Below the pieces are notes generated by a model. It was not told the DNA's origin, ran no database searches, and saw only the letters and a list, made by a program, of their open reading frames with translations. Shown piece by piece: positions 26,688 through 35,774 of a DNA stretch of 64,000 nt. Position 1 is the first letter of the stretch. Each line of letters starts with the position of its first letter. Made by a program: the position numbers and the translations under genes. Source of the DNA: CALOBA01 sp942491465 (GTDB lineage Bacteria; Pseudomonadota; Gammaproteobacteria; Chromatiales; Chromatiaceae); the NCBI GenBank assembly GCA_942491465.1, contig CALOBA010000002.1, positions 1 to 64,000 of the forward strand, written 5' to 3'.

Positions 26688-28505
26688 TCAACGATATTGG
26701 TAAATCCTGGCATAGGGCAGTGCTTCGTCGATGGTGTAAAGCAAGTGCCAATGTGCTAGCTCTTCGCCGAGGAACGAGAGGTCGTCTTCATCGATGTTGA
26801 TCAGTAGGTCTCCATATTGCGGCTGATATAAGGACCCACGCCCTTTGCCGCGCTTTATCAGGTAATAGTGGTCCACCGGGTCGAGATAGATGAGCCGATC
26901 AAACGGGAGCCGGTCAAGATGGCGGCGCTCGTTGAACCAAGATTCAGTGTAGATAAGGTTGGCGGTCTCGCCAAGGTCATGCTTGTGGCGTAGAGCCCTT
27001 GCCGCCTTCTTCATCGTCATCCGCCATGCCCATTGCTGCGTCTTGTACTCTTGAATTACATCAACGAAGTTGCGCCCCGCGGTGGCCTCAAAGGTCAGCA
27101 GTCCGGCGATACAGGCGGCGCCGACAACGATGGCAGGGGTTGCGGTCTTGGCTCGGAGACGCAACGGCGCGTAGAGCAAGGTCAAGAGGTAGAGCAGGTT
27201 GAGAAGGCCGACAAAGTAGACGGGCAGCGCCATATAGGAGTGCGGCGACCAGCCGACCAATGTCCAGATGGCCAAGGCGTAGACGGCAGCGCTCACATTG
27301 AGGCTGTCGAGCAGGTTCCAGACCGCCCGTCGAAAGAGCATCAGCATCGGCCGAATGATCAACATCGCGAGGACGAGATGCAAGCGTGTCTCGCTGGGCT
27401 CGAAGTTGAGTCGGAAATGGCTTTTTTCTTGGTTGTAGGCGCCGTCGCCGGCGACCAGGCTTGGAAAAAAGCTCAAGAACAGGTAGAAGACAAACCAAGC
27501 GACTGCGAGTCCGCTGAGTATGAGTTCCAACCGGAAGTCGGTCCTGATGACTTCCCAACGCGCTTGCCAGGTCCGCCCCGCAAAGTCTACCCGGTAGCGT
27601 TTGGCGATCTCGGCGGCGGCGTGAACGAAGGCAAGACCGACAAAGAGGATGATGGCGATGTCTTTGAAAAAGACCCCGAAGCTGGCCGTCAACAGGCAGA
27701 GATAAAGGTACTTTTCTGTTAGCGTTTGTCGGTAGCGGAGGTAGCTGTAGGCGAAAATGGCGAAGAATACTACGACCATCCGCTCGGCAAAGACGAGCTG
27801 AAAAAACGCCCGTGCGGTCCCGCTGTTGAGTAGGAAGAGCAGCGACGCCGCGAGCAGCAGGTAGGGGACCTCCTTGCCCGTGAGGCTGTTGACCAGGCGT
27901 TTGGCAAAGTAGACGATCAGAAACAGCTCCAAGGTGCTGATCAGAATCCACAGCTTGATGTACGGCGTAAACCACCCAAGCACGTGCAGGTCGTGATGGG
28001 CCAGCGGAAAGAAGCGGAAGTCGTCGCGCCGCATGGTTTCGGATATCAACTCCTGGTTGAGCCGAAAATTGTCCAATAGATCGCGCGTGTAGACGCCGGT
28101 GTACCAGCCGACGATCTCACCATGGTAGAAACTGGTCTCGTCGAACATCACCACGGCATAGATCAAGAACAGCAGCAGTGTCGGCCAGCCCGTGCGCAGC
28201 CTGCTCAACGCATGCCCTATGCCGGGCTTGTCGATGACCAGATAGGGGCCGGTGGTATGCACATAGAGTTGCCTGACGAGGTAGGTCGTACTCGCCAAGA
28301 GCAGGAGAATGAAGATGGTGTGTGCATAACCATAGTAAAAATGGACCAGCTCGCTTTGGCTTAGCACCTCGGTCAACTGATAGCGTGCGTTTATGCCTTC
28401 GCCGCCAAGATGCGGGAACAGCAGCCAGGGCGTGAGGCAGGTGACGGCGCCAACGCTCAACAGCGCCAGGGTGACGAATGCGGCAATCTTGACGGTCTTG
28501 TTCAT
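26688..28505 (-). CDS. large multi-pass membrane protein, unknown
   Basis: The 605-residue protein starts at ATG 28505, which opens a hydrophobic first helix (IAAFVTLALLSVGAVTCLTP). Roughly ten to twelve helices follow, including ELFLIVYFAKRLVNSL and FGVFFKDIAIILFVGLAFVH. A hydrophilic C-terminal ~110 residues ends in YTIDEALPYARIYQYR. The layout (first periplasmic loop, many helices, soluble tail) recalls GT-C-type polyprenol-dependent glycosyltransferases, but I see no diagnostic motif. The neighbouring YdjC, GT2 and GtrA genes support a glycan role by context only. Confidence 0.7.
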   Translation of the reverse strand: MNKTVKIAAFVTLALLSVGAVTCLTPWLLFPHLGGEGINARYQLTEVLSQSELVHFYYGYAHTIFILLLLASTTYLVRQLYVHTTGPYLVIDKPGIGHALSRLRTGWPTLLLFLIYAVVMFDETSFYHGEIVGWYTGVYTRDLLDNFRLNQELISETMRRDDFRFFPLAHHDLHVLGWFTPYIKLWILISTLELFLIVYFAKRLVNSLTGKEVPYLLLAASLLFLLNSGTARAFFQLVFAERMVVVFFAIFAYSYLRYRQTLTEKYLYLCLLTASFGVFFKDIAIILFVGLAFVHAAAEIAKRYRVDFAGRTWQARWEVIRTDFRLELILSGLAVAWFVFYLFLSFFPSLVAGDGAYNQEKSHFRLNFEPSETRLHLVLAMLIIRPMLMLFRRAVWNLLDSLNVSAAVYALAIWTLVGWSPHSYMALPVYFVGLLNLLYLLTLLYAPLRLRAKTATPAIVVGAACIAGLLTFEATAGRNFVDVIQEYKTQQWAWRMTMKKAARALRHKHDLGETANLIYTESWFNERRHLDRLPFDRLIYLDPVDHYYLIKRGKGRGSLYQPQYGDLLINIDEDDLSFLGEELAHWHLLYTIDEALPYARIYQYR

Positions 28506-28573
28506 GCAGGCAGCGAAGGTGAAGCTCGAGTCGGAACCAGCGCGAGACGCACCCGGGAGGTGGTTCGATGCGC

Positions 28574-28665
28574 TTAGTCAAGGTTCAGAAACAAGTGGTG
28601 CAGACGCAACCCCCGAACAAAGTTTAGCAACGGGCTCTGTGCCGCTTTTTTTGAACCGATCCTTA
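28574..28665. mobile_element. MITE family copy B (degenerate)
   Basis: The left end is intact (TTA, then GTCAAGGTTCAG and the 19-bp core). The right arm has decayed (GTGCCGCTTTTTTTGAACC) and the centre is shortened, giving 92 bp. Both flanks are TTA. It lies about 68 bp upstream of the 605-residue membrane protein gene. Confidence 0.8.
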
Positions 28666-28806
28666 GTAGCCTGATCGCGGGGCGAGATGCGCGACGAGAC
28701 GATACATCGTCTTTTGACGGGGCTGGTGGGAGCGGCTACCCTACCACAGCGGCGATGCTGAGTCGTTGCCTCGCAATCCCCCCCCAGTGCTCGGAGCCTC
28801 TCACGC

Positions 28807-29706
28807 GTGCAACACTGCGCCGATCCCGATCGTGCGTCTGATCGTGTCCACGGTCGTCGCTACCTCATCATCAATGCAGACGATTTCGGTTACTTCCCTG
28901 CGGTCAGTCGAGGGATCATCGAGGCCGCCCAAGCGGGTGTCGTCACCGCGACCTCGATCCTCGCCAACCGCCTGGAAAGCGAATCGGATATCGCCGCGCT
29001 GCGGGCAGTCGACGGCATCGACATCGGCGTTCACCTCAACCTGACATGCGGGGAGCCGCTTACCCTTGGGCTGCGTAAACGCTTGCCCGGCGGGCGCTTT
29101 CCCGACAAGCTCTGGTGGGCCGGGAGAACGATGCTCGGGGGGGCGCTGTTGCAGCTCGTCGCCGCCGAGTGGCGCGCGCAGATCGAGACCTGTGTCTCCA
29201 GCGGTCTGCCGATTCGCTTTCTCAATGCCCACGAGCATGTGCACATGCTCCCGGGCCTGATGCCCATCGTCCGAGCGCTGGCCGGGGAGTACGGTATCGC
29301 GTTCATCCGTCGCTCGGCGCCGGACTGGTTCTACGCCGGCTCGGCCCGGCATCTGGTGCGCAATGGCCTGATGCAGATCCTGACCACGATCAACGCCCGC
29401 CATGCGCAGGTCGGAGCGATGCCGCGGATGCTCGGCCTGTCGGTCAGTGGAAGGCTGGATTTGCCCTATCTCCGCGTCGCGCTGTCCCGGCTGCGGCCCG
29501 GCGAAGTCGCCGAGCTGATGTGCCATCCCGGCTACGTTGAGCCGTCTCTGCCGACGGACTCGCCCTTGCGCGCCTACCATGACTGGGAGGCCGAGCTTCG
29601 CCTGCTCACCGGGGAGGGTCTGCGGCAACTGCTGCACCGCGAAGACCTGAGCCTGATCCGCTTCAGCGACCTCGCCGATCGCGGCCTACACCCGTTCCAG
29701 CCATGA
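28807..29706 (+). CDS. ChbG/HpnK (YdjC) family deacetylase
   Basis: The 299-residue YdjC-fold carbohydrate deacetylase shows family motifs: the metal-binding LIINADDFGY near residue 20, DIGVHLNLTCGEP (His), and FLNAHEHVHMLPGL (His-x3-His), with AELMCHPGYVEP near the C-terminus. Members remove N-acetyl groups from chitooligosaccharides or hopanoid-linked glucosamine. Its stop overlaps the start of a GT2 gene (ATGA), suggesting action on a lipid-linked N-acetyl sugar made by that partner. GTG 28807 is the start in the open frame; a later start is possible. Confidence 0.88.
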   Translation: MQHCADPDRASDRVHGRRYLIINADDFGYFPAVSRGIIEAAQAGVVTATSILANRLESESDIAALRAVDGIDIGVHLNLTCGEPLTLGLRKRLPGGRFPDKLWWAGRTMLGGALLQLVAAEWRAQIETCVSSGLPIRFLNAHEHVHMLPGLMPIVRALAGEYGIAFIRRSAPDWFYAGSARHLVRNGLMQILTTINARHAQVGAMPRMLGLSVSGRLDLPYLRVALSRLRPGEVAELMCHPGYVEPSLPTDSPLRAYHDWEAELRLLTGEGLRQLLHREDLSLIRFSDLADRGLHPFQP

Positions 29707-30803
29707 GTCGTTCCGACCCAGCCGGTGGATTGCGCGTCTTGGACCGTCCCGAGGCCAAACCCGAGATGTCCGATGACCCGTTGATCAGTGTCGTCCTGCC
29801 TGCCTACAACGAGGCGTTGGGGCTTGCCCACGCCCTCGGGGTGATCGAGGGCATCGTTGGGCAGTGCAGCAGTCGCTACGAGCTGATCCTGATCGACGAT
29901 GGGAGTCGCGACGAGACCTACCAGGTGATCGCCGGCCTTGCCGCCTCGAACCCTTGTGTGCGCGGCCTGCGCTTCAGCCGAAACTTCGGCAAGGAGGCCG
30001 CCCTGTTGGCGGGGCTGGAGATGGCGCGTGGTGATGCGGTCATCACCATGGATACCGATCTTCAACACCCGCCGGCGTTGATCCCTGAGCTCATCGATCA
30101 ATGGCGCCGAGGTTATAAGGTCGTCAACGCGGTAAAACGCGATCGCTCTGCCGACAGCGCCCTGACCCGGTTGCGTGCGAACCTCTTCAATCGTCTCCTC
30201 ACCGCCGTCGGCGGGGTCGACCTGCAGGGCGCATCGGACTTCAAGCTCCTCGATCGCGTCGTCGTCGATGTGCTTGTGCGCGAGTTGCCGGAGCGTCGAC
30301 GGTTTTTCCGGGGTCTGTCGGGCTGGTTGGGCTTTCCCCAGGCACAGGTGCCCTTCAGGGTCGCAGACCGTGCCGTCGGCGACAGCAAGTGGTCTCTGCT
30401 CGGCTTGATCGAGCTGGCGACGACGGCCACCATCTCGTTCACCAGTGCACCTTTGAGAATCATCACCCTGCTTGGCGTGATGACGTTGGCGTTCGGCTCG
30501 ATCGTCGCGGTGGATGCCCTGTGGTCTTGGTTCCACGGACGCTCCGTATCCGGCTTCGCCACGATCATCGTGACGCTGTTGATCGTCTCCAGCTCGGTGA
30601 TGATCAGTCTGGGCATCATCGGCGAGTACATCGCCAAGATCTACGAAGAGATCAAGGCCCGCCCGGTGTACTTGGTCGACGCGGCCTGCGGCACCGAGGA
30701 GGCGGGCCCGGCGGCATATCGGCGTCGTTGCCGCTCATGTTGCGAATGTCCAGCACCGGTTGCCGACGAAATTCCAGATCAGCAGCACCGCCGTGACGAC
30801 TAG
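29703..30803 (+). CDS. polyprenyl-phosphate glycosyltransferase, GT2 (GtrB/DPM1-like)
   Basis: The 366-residue protein has an N-terminal GT-A domain (ISVVLPAYNEALGLAHALGV, ELILIDDGSRDETYQVI, DAVITMDTDLQHPP) and two C-terminal helices (residues about 255-315), the plan of GtrB/ArnC. Such enzymes move a sugar from UDP-sugar to undecaprenyl phosphate. Coupled to the YdjC deacetylase by ATGA overlap, and convergent with a GtrA-type flippase. The last ~40 residues are unusual (Cys/Arg-rich) and overlap the gtrA-like gene antisense by 69 bp. Confidence 0.9.
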   Translation: MSRSDPAGGLRVLDRPEAKPEMSDDPLISVVLPAYNEALGLAHALGVIEGIVGQCSSRYELILIDDGSRDETYQVIAGLAASNPCVRGLRFSRNFGKEAALLAGLEMARGDAVITMDTDLQHPPALIPELIDQWRRGYKVVNAVKRDRSADSALTRLRANLFNRLLTAVGGVDLQGASDFKLLDRVVVDVLVRELPERRRFFRGLSGWLGFPQAQVPFRVADRAVGDSKWSLLGLIELATTATISFTSAPLRIITLLGVMTLAFGSIVAVDALWSWFHGRSVSGFATIIVTLLIVSSSVMISLGIIGEYIAKIYEEIKARPVYLVDAACGTEEAGPAAYRRRCRSCCECPAPVADEIPDQQHRRDD

Positions 30804-31196
30804 TTGCGCGATGATGTAGGGCCAGCCGACTTGGTATACCAAGATGCCCATCAATAGGCCGTTGAGTAGGAAGCCGATGCCTGCGATGATCAGAAATTTG
30901 GTCAAGGCCTCGACGTGCCGCTTGTCGCTGGCAAAGGTAAATCGATAGTTGAGTATGTAGTTGATCGCAGCACCCGTCAGCGCACCGATCGATGATGCGA
31001 TAATGGCCTCGCCATGAACCACCTCCATGATGGTTATCAGCACCATATAGTGGCCGGCCGTACCGATCACGCCGACGCCGGCGAACTGGATGAATTGGCG
31101 GGCGACAGCGCCGATCGCAGATGATTTCGACGCCGCCGGCGATCCGGACTGCGGGCGTTTAACGGCTGAGGTCATTGCGCGTGGTCTCGATGTCAT
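30735..31196 (-). CDS. GtrA family membrane protein
   Basis: The 153-residue product (ATG 31196) has four helices in the GtrA plan: FIQFAGVGVIGTAGHYMVLI, an IGALTGAAINYILNYRFTFA helix ending in the family motif NYxxNYxxTF, and the C-terminal WNFVGNRCWTF. GtrA proteins are proposed to flip or assist transfer of undecaprenyl-phosphate sugars. The open frame extends to 31328 without conservation. The gene ends overlap the GT2 gene on the opposite strand. Confidence 0.88.
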   Translation of the reverse strand: MTSRPRAMTSAVKRPQSGSPAASKSSAIGAVARQFIQFAGVGVIGTAGHYMVLITIMEVVHGEAIIASSIGALTGAAINYILNYRFTFASDKRHVEALTKFLIIAGIGFLLNGLLMGILVYQVGWPYIIAQLVVTAVLLIWNFVGNRCWTFAT

Positions 31197-31512
31197 GGTC
31201 TTCTGCTGGATGAATTGGGCTGGTGTTCTCCGTCGGCACCATTGTCCTGTCCTTATCACCTTATCATTGTTCCACCCGCGCGCGCACAACCAGTTGCGCC
31301 ACGAAGAATACGGCGACACGTAGAACATTGCTACGGCAAGCTATTGTCCTATACGACCTTCGCAGCGCCTCGCGCGAGCGCGCCAACAGGCCGCGATAGG
31401 GTGATCGGTGATCGACGCCCAAGCGTCGACTGCGGTAGACTATGCCGCGATTGCTTAGCTGCTACAACTAGGGCCCAAGAGCCCAAGATACCAAGATAGG
31501 GAGCCCCTTAGA

Positions 31513-33156
31513 ATGCCAGAACCGCAACCCCAGTCTGTTGCCGCCCCGCTCCAGACTTCGGCTCCCCGATTTGTTCATCTGCTCGCGCCGCTTTTGGTCG
31601 GGCTGGCCGTCATGTTCGTCTGTTGGCTGTTGTTCTGGCAGCTTCCGCGCTCGCCGCTGATCAACCCCGATAGCCTGGGGAATCTCTTGGGCTCCTGGCA
31701 CCGAAATATCGGTTACCCCCTGTTCCTGGACGTCATCTATCGACTAACCGGGAACCTCTATGCCGTTGTGGTCGTCCAGGCGCTCGCAGTGATGGGGGCG
31801 CTTGTTTTTGCCTTTTTCCAAGTTGGCGCGTATTACCGGCGGCCGATGCTGGGGCTGCTGGCATCGATACCGTTCTTGCTTAGTACAACGCTGATCCAAT
31901 ACTATCTATATATCTGGACGGAGGCGGTTTTCATCGCCTTGTGTCTGCTCACCATCGGCGCCTTCTTTTCGGCAATGCGCAGGCCCCGACGGTGGTCGCT
32001 TGTGCTCTGCGGACTCGCGGCAGGGGCAAGTATTGCGATCAAGCCGATCGGGCTCACGCTGGTCCTGTTCCCATTCGTCCTGCTACTCCAGCTCAAAGGA
32101 CAGCGAAGCCGCGTGCTGGTGTTTTCCTTCGTCCTGTACTTGCTGCCGGTTGTCGCCTACATGCATTACAACGATCGGCATCTCGGCAGCCCGAGCCCAT
32201 TCCTGCGCGGCGGCATGTCACTGTTCGCCGGTACCGCCCATCTGCACCCGGAAGATGTCACGGGAGAATACGCCTCAATCACCGCCTGGCTACGGCAAGA
32301 TACAGAGCCCTTCCGCCAACAATTGCGCCAAGCCGAGCGCTATCGTGAACGGCAGGAGGTCAAGAAGCGGCAGCATGCGAATGTGGGCTATGCGCGGGGG
32401 CAGTTCGAGGGCATGCGCAAGCTGCTGGCAGAGATGGCGGCAGCGTCCCCGGAACGCTATTGTGCTGATGAGGTCCAGGCGCCGGAAAGCACCTACTATG
32501 GCCGATATCATCCGGGGCTTTGCGTCGATAACCTGCAGAAGCAAATCGCGGTCAATGCGATTGCTGCGGCACCCATCGGTTATCTAGCATATGTCGCCGA
32601 CAACCTCTACGCATACATGCGCGAAACCTATCGTCATACGAAGCTCAATCAGCGTGCTTTCGACGAAAGAAGAGGCGATGCTTACGCCATTGCGGGGGAT
32701 TTCAATTTGAATGCGCCCCGCAGCAGCTTCGCCGCCGCCGAAGCGCCGCCTGTTATTGATCTCGTCATTCCGATCAATCGTGTGCACAGCCTCTTGCATA
32801 CGAAGATTGTCTTTGGTCTAAGGGTGTATGAAATACTTGGTCTCGCCGGTGGGCTGATTATGATCTTGTGCACCTTGGCGTTCGCCTGGGTTCTGGTGCT
32901 GGGGATCTTGAGCGGTCGGGTTATGACGCCATTGATGGTCGGCGCCGGAACGCTCAATGCGACATTGCTGGGTATGTATCTCATGATGGCCTTAACGCAC
33001 CATGTCGTTATTCGCTACGTCGATATATTGCAGCCCGTCGCCGCTTTGGCCGCAATACTCGGGGCGATTTTGGTGATTCGCTTTGTGGCTGCAAAACCCT
33101 TTTCTGGTCCCTTTCCCATCGCTCTTTTTCTGCGCAAACCAGAGGGTGTCGTATAG
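31513..33156 (+). CDS. multi-pass membrane protein, GT-C/PMT-like (putative)
   Basis: The 547-residue protein has about seven N-terminal helices (HLLAPLLVGLAVMFVCWLLF; IPFLLSTTLIQYYLYIWTEA) and a hydrophilic middle of about 190 residues carrying two cysteines (RYCADEV and GLCVDN). Three C-terminal helices follow. The WTEA motif after the helix at about residue 135 and the overall plan resemble PMT/ArnT-like GT-C enzymes with a polyprenol-linked donor. There is no catalytic DE motif I can point to with confidence. It is followed 70 bp later by a GT2 gene. Confidence 0.65.
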   Translation: MPEPQPQSVAAPLQTSAPRFVHLLAPLLVGLAVMFVCWLLFWQLPRSPLINPDSLGNLLGSWHRNIGYPLFLDVIYRLTGNLYAVVVVQALAVMGALVFAFFQVGAYYRRPMLGLLASIPFLLSTTLIQYYLYIWTEAVFIALCLLTIGAFFSAMRRPRRWSLVLCGLAAGASIAIKPIGLTLVLFPFVLLLQLKGQRSRVLVFSFVLYLLPVVAYMHYNDRHLGSPSPFLRGGMSLFAGTAHLHPEDVTGEYASITAWLRQDTEPFRQQLRQAERYRERQEVKKRQHANVGYARGQFEGMRKLLAEMAAASPERYCADEVQAPESTYYGRYHPGLCVDNLQKQIAVNAIAAAPIGYLAYVADNLYAYMRETYRHTKLNQRAFDERRGDAYAIAGDFNLNAPRSSFAAAEAPPVIDLVIPINRVHSLLHTKIVFGLRVYEILGLAGGLIMILCTLAFAWVLVLGILSGRVMTPLMVGAGTLNATLLGMYLMMALTHHVVIRYVDILQPVAALAAILGAILVIRFVAAKPFSGPFPIALFLRKPEGVV

Positions 33157-33226
33157 CAGTCGGGTCCGCCGCCGGCCCTTGCAGACATCGCGTCCTAAGT
33201 TGCCATCCTCGTTGTCCATTATTCCC

Positions 33227-34180
33227 ATGAATTCAGTACCATCAGCTCCCACCCCGGCGAATGACCCGTCCATCGCCGTCTTGATTCCTTGTTTCAATGA
33301 GGAGCAGACCATTGGCGATGTCGTCAATAGCTTTCGTGGCGTCTTGCCGCGGGCGCGAATCTACGTCTACGACAACGGATCGACCGACAATACTCTGGCG
33401 GCTGCCGCAGCGGCCGGGGCCGCGGTTGGGCAGGAGGTCAGAAAGGGTAAGGGCAATGTGATCCGTCGCATGTTCGGCGACATCGACGCGGACATCTATC
33501 TCATGGTGGATGGCGACGATACCTATTGTGCGGCGGATGCTCCCCTGTTGATCCAATGCTTGCGCGACAACGGGCTTGATTTGGTGAATGGGCGCCGGGA
33601 AGACCAGCATCCGGATGCGTATAGACGCGGCCATCGCGTTGGTAATCTGCTATTTAATCGCATCATACAATTGCTGTTTGGTGCTGGGTTCAACGACGTG
33701 TTTTCCGGATACAAGGCCTTGTCGCGGCGCTTCGTGAAGTCGTTCCCGGCGTTGTCCAGGGAGTTCGAGATCGAGACGGAGCTTGCGGTGCACACGCTGA
33801 CGCTGCGTCTGCCTTTCGCGGAGCTGCCGACGGTCTACTCCGAGCGGCCTGCGGGCTCCACAAGCAAGCTTCGTTCCTACCGAGATGGGATGCGCATCCT
33901 GGCCACGATCGTCGTGCTGGTCAAACAGGAGCGCCCCCTGCTGTTCTATTCAGCGATCGGTGCCGGTTTTGCGCTTGCGTCCATTGTGCTTTTCATTCCG
34001 GTCCTGCAGGAATATCTGCTAACGGGCCTTGTCCCGCGGTTTCCGACGGCGATCCTAAGTACCGGGCTGATGCTCTCGGCGATGCTCAGCGTCGCCAATG
34101 GGTTGATCCTAAGCGCAGTTTCGCGGGGGCGGTGGGAGGTGAAGCGCATGATGTATCTGAACACCGGCAGAAGGGGCTAG
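33227..34180 (+). CDS. GT2 glycosyltransferase with C-terminal membrane helices
   Basis: The 317-residue product starts at ATG 33227. Its GT-A domain shows SIAVLIPCFNEEQTIGDVV, IYVYDNGSTDNTLAAA, and DIYLMVDGDDTYCAADAP as the DxD region. SGYKALSRRFVKSFP follows, then two helices near residues 240-300. This fits dolichyl/undecaprenyl-phosphate sugar synthases of the GT2 family. It probably pairs with the membrane protein just upstream, one making and one using a lipid-linked sugar. Confidence 0.88.
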   Translation: MNSVPSAPTPANDPSIAVLIPCFNEEQTIGDVVNSFRGVLPRARIYVYDNGSTDNTLAAAAAAGAAVGQEVRKGKGNVIRRMFGDIDADIYLMVDGDDTYCAADAPLLIQCLRDNGLDLVNGRREDQHPDAYRRGHRVGNLLFNRIIQLLFGAGFNDVFSGYKALSRRFVKSFPALSREFEIETELAVHTLTLRLPFAELPTVYSERPAGSTSKLRSYRDGMRILATIVVLVKQERPLLFYSAIGAGFALASIVLFIPVLQEYLLTGLVPRFPTAILSTGLMLSAMLSVANGLILSAVSRGRWEVKRMMYLNTGRRG

Positions 34181-34269
34181 GGGGTAGTGTGTTTAACCTT
34201 CGCGAGGTCGGGTTTGGCGGGGTGCGCGGCGGCCAGCTTGAAGATTCGCGAACCACTTGGACATAGCTG

Positions 34270-34881
34270 ATGACCGACTCGATTCAGACCATCCATTGCA
34301 CCGGCACCAGTCTGGAGCGCTATAGCGGCGAACTGGCACGCCTGCGCGTCGAGGTGTTTCGGTCCTGGCCTCGTCTTTGCCTGGGAGACGAGGAAGCGGA
34401 GGCGCGGTATCTGCGCAGCTACAGTGCGGCCGAGGGTGGCGTCGTCGTCGTCGCCTTGGACGCCGGTAAGGTCATCGGTGCCGCGAGCGCGCGACCGATG
34501 GCGGAGGCGACCGCCGAGGTCAGACGGCCGTTCGAGCAGGCGGGCATCGACCCGGCGACGGTATTTCATCTGGGCGAGTCGGTCCTGCTGCCGGCCTATC
34601 GTGGTCGCGGGATCGGGGTGCGCTTCTTTGCCGAGCGCGAGGCCCATGCGCGGCGGCTGAGGCCCTTCGACTGGTTTGCCTTCTGTGCCGTGGAGCGGGA
34701 CGACGATGATCCGCGCCGGCCGGCTGACTTCACCCCGCTGGCTGCCTTTTGGAACCGCCGCGGCTACCAGTGCCAGCCCCAGCTGCGGACGCACTTCAGC
34801 TGGCGCGAGAGCGGCGAGGAGGCCGCGTCGGCCAAGCCGATGGTGTTCTGGCTCAAGCCGGGGCCGGCGCAGGTGGTTTGA
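34270..34881 (+). CDS. GNAT family N-acetyltransferase
   Basis: The 203-residue protein has one GNAT domain: GVVVVALDAGKVIGAASARP as strands 2-3, and the acetyl-CoA loop in LPAYRGRGIGVRFFAERE (R/Q-x-x-G-x-G/A type) near residue 115. Substrate unknown. Single gene between a glycosyltransferase and the convergent ompA-tehA pair. Confidence 0.85.
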   Translation: MTDSIQTIHCTGTSLERYSGELARLRVEVFRSWPRLCLGDEEAEARYLRSYSAAEGGVVVVALDAGKVIGAASARPMAEATAEVRRPFEQAGIDPATVFHLGESVLLPAYRGRGIGVRFFAEREAHARRLRPFDWFAFCAVERDDDDPRRPADFTPLAAFWNRRGYQCQPQLRTHFSWRESGEEAASAKPMVFWLKPGPAQVV

Positions 34882-34888
34882 CGGGCTC

Positions 34889-35774
34889 CTAGGCGCCTAC
34901 CACCGCCTCGGTCAGGTATAGCTCGACCCTTCGGTTGCGGCCGCGCCCGTCGGCGGTGCCGTTGTCGGCGATGGGTTCATCGGCACCGGCGCCCTCGGCG
35001 CGGATACGCTGCTCGCCGATGCCCAACCCGATCAGCGCCTTGCGCACGGCCTGGGCGCGCTGCGCGGACAGCCTGCGGTTCAGGTCCGTATCGCCGCGGC
35101 TGTCGGTGTGGCCCCGCAGCAGCAGGTTCAGCTCGGGATGACGGCTCAGGACCTCGGCGACCTGCTCCAGTGTCGTCAGCGGCATCGCCGGCAGTGCGGC
35201 GGCACCGGGGGCGAAGCGCAGCTCGCCCTCGCCGAGGGTCACCAGGATGCCGCGCTCGCTGAAGCGGGCCTGAAGGGCCGCATAGTCGGCGTGCAGGCCG
35301 GCCAGGGTCTGCTGCTCCGCCGCGGCCCGGGCCCGGGTCTCGGCCAACGCCTGCGCGGCATCGGCGGCTTGCTCGCGCAGCGCGACATCGGCCGCCCGGC
35401 GCTCGGCGAGGGCCTGCTCGAGGTCGTCGATCTGGCGCTGGGCGCCGTCGAGCTCGCCGCGCAGGATCTCCATCCGGGCGGCCATGGCCTGCTCGGCCGA
35501 CGCCGCCGAGCGCTGCTGCTGGCGCTCGGGCGGGCTCGGGTGGTGGTGGCGGGGGCTCGGTGAGCGCGGCCACCACCACGACGTCGGACTGGTGGGTCTC
35601 CACCGCATAGACCAGCATCAGCCCCGAGGCGAACAGCAGGCCGAGCAGGCTGACGACCATGGTCGAGCGCAGCCGGGTCTCGGCGATCTGTGCCGGCATC
35701 GATGGCGCGTCCGGCAAGGGCGGTGTCTCCGGACTCGGGGTTGAAGCGGGGGTCTGATGCGCGGTCGTGCTCAT
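34889..35774 (-). pseudogene. OmpA-family protein gene with a +1 frameshift
   Basis: Two frames join into one protein. From ATG 35774: a Pro-rich start, one transmembrane helix (MVVSLLGLLFASGLMLVYAV) and a VAALTEPPPPPPEP linker. After a shift near 35528-35537: a Gln/Ala-rich coiled coil (ERQQQRSAASAEQAMAARME) and a complete OmpA_C domain (LNLLLRGHTDSRGDTDLNRR, AEGAGADEP, GRGRNRRVEL) to 34889. The 886-nt span is one base over a multiple of three. One fewer C in a CCC run (35530-35536 area) would restore ...PEPPERQQQR. It could be a real mutation, a sequencing error or programmed. Translationally overlaps tehA (ATGA). Confidence 0.85.

Noticed and set aside
28727..28748. A third REP-like sequence (GTGGGAGCGGCT) near 28.73 kb
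   Set aside because: Only one half is recognisable, with no inverted partner; it may be a relic, but the evidence is too short.
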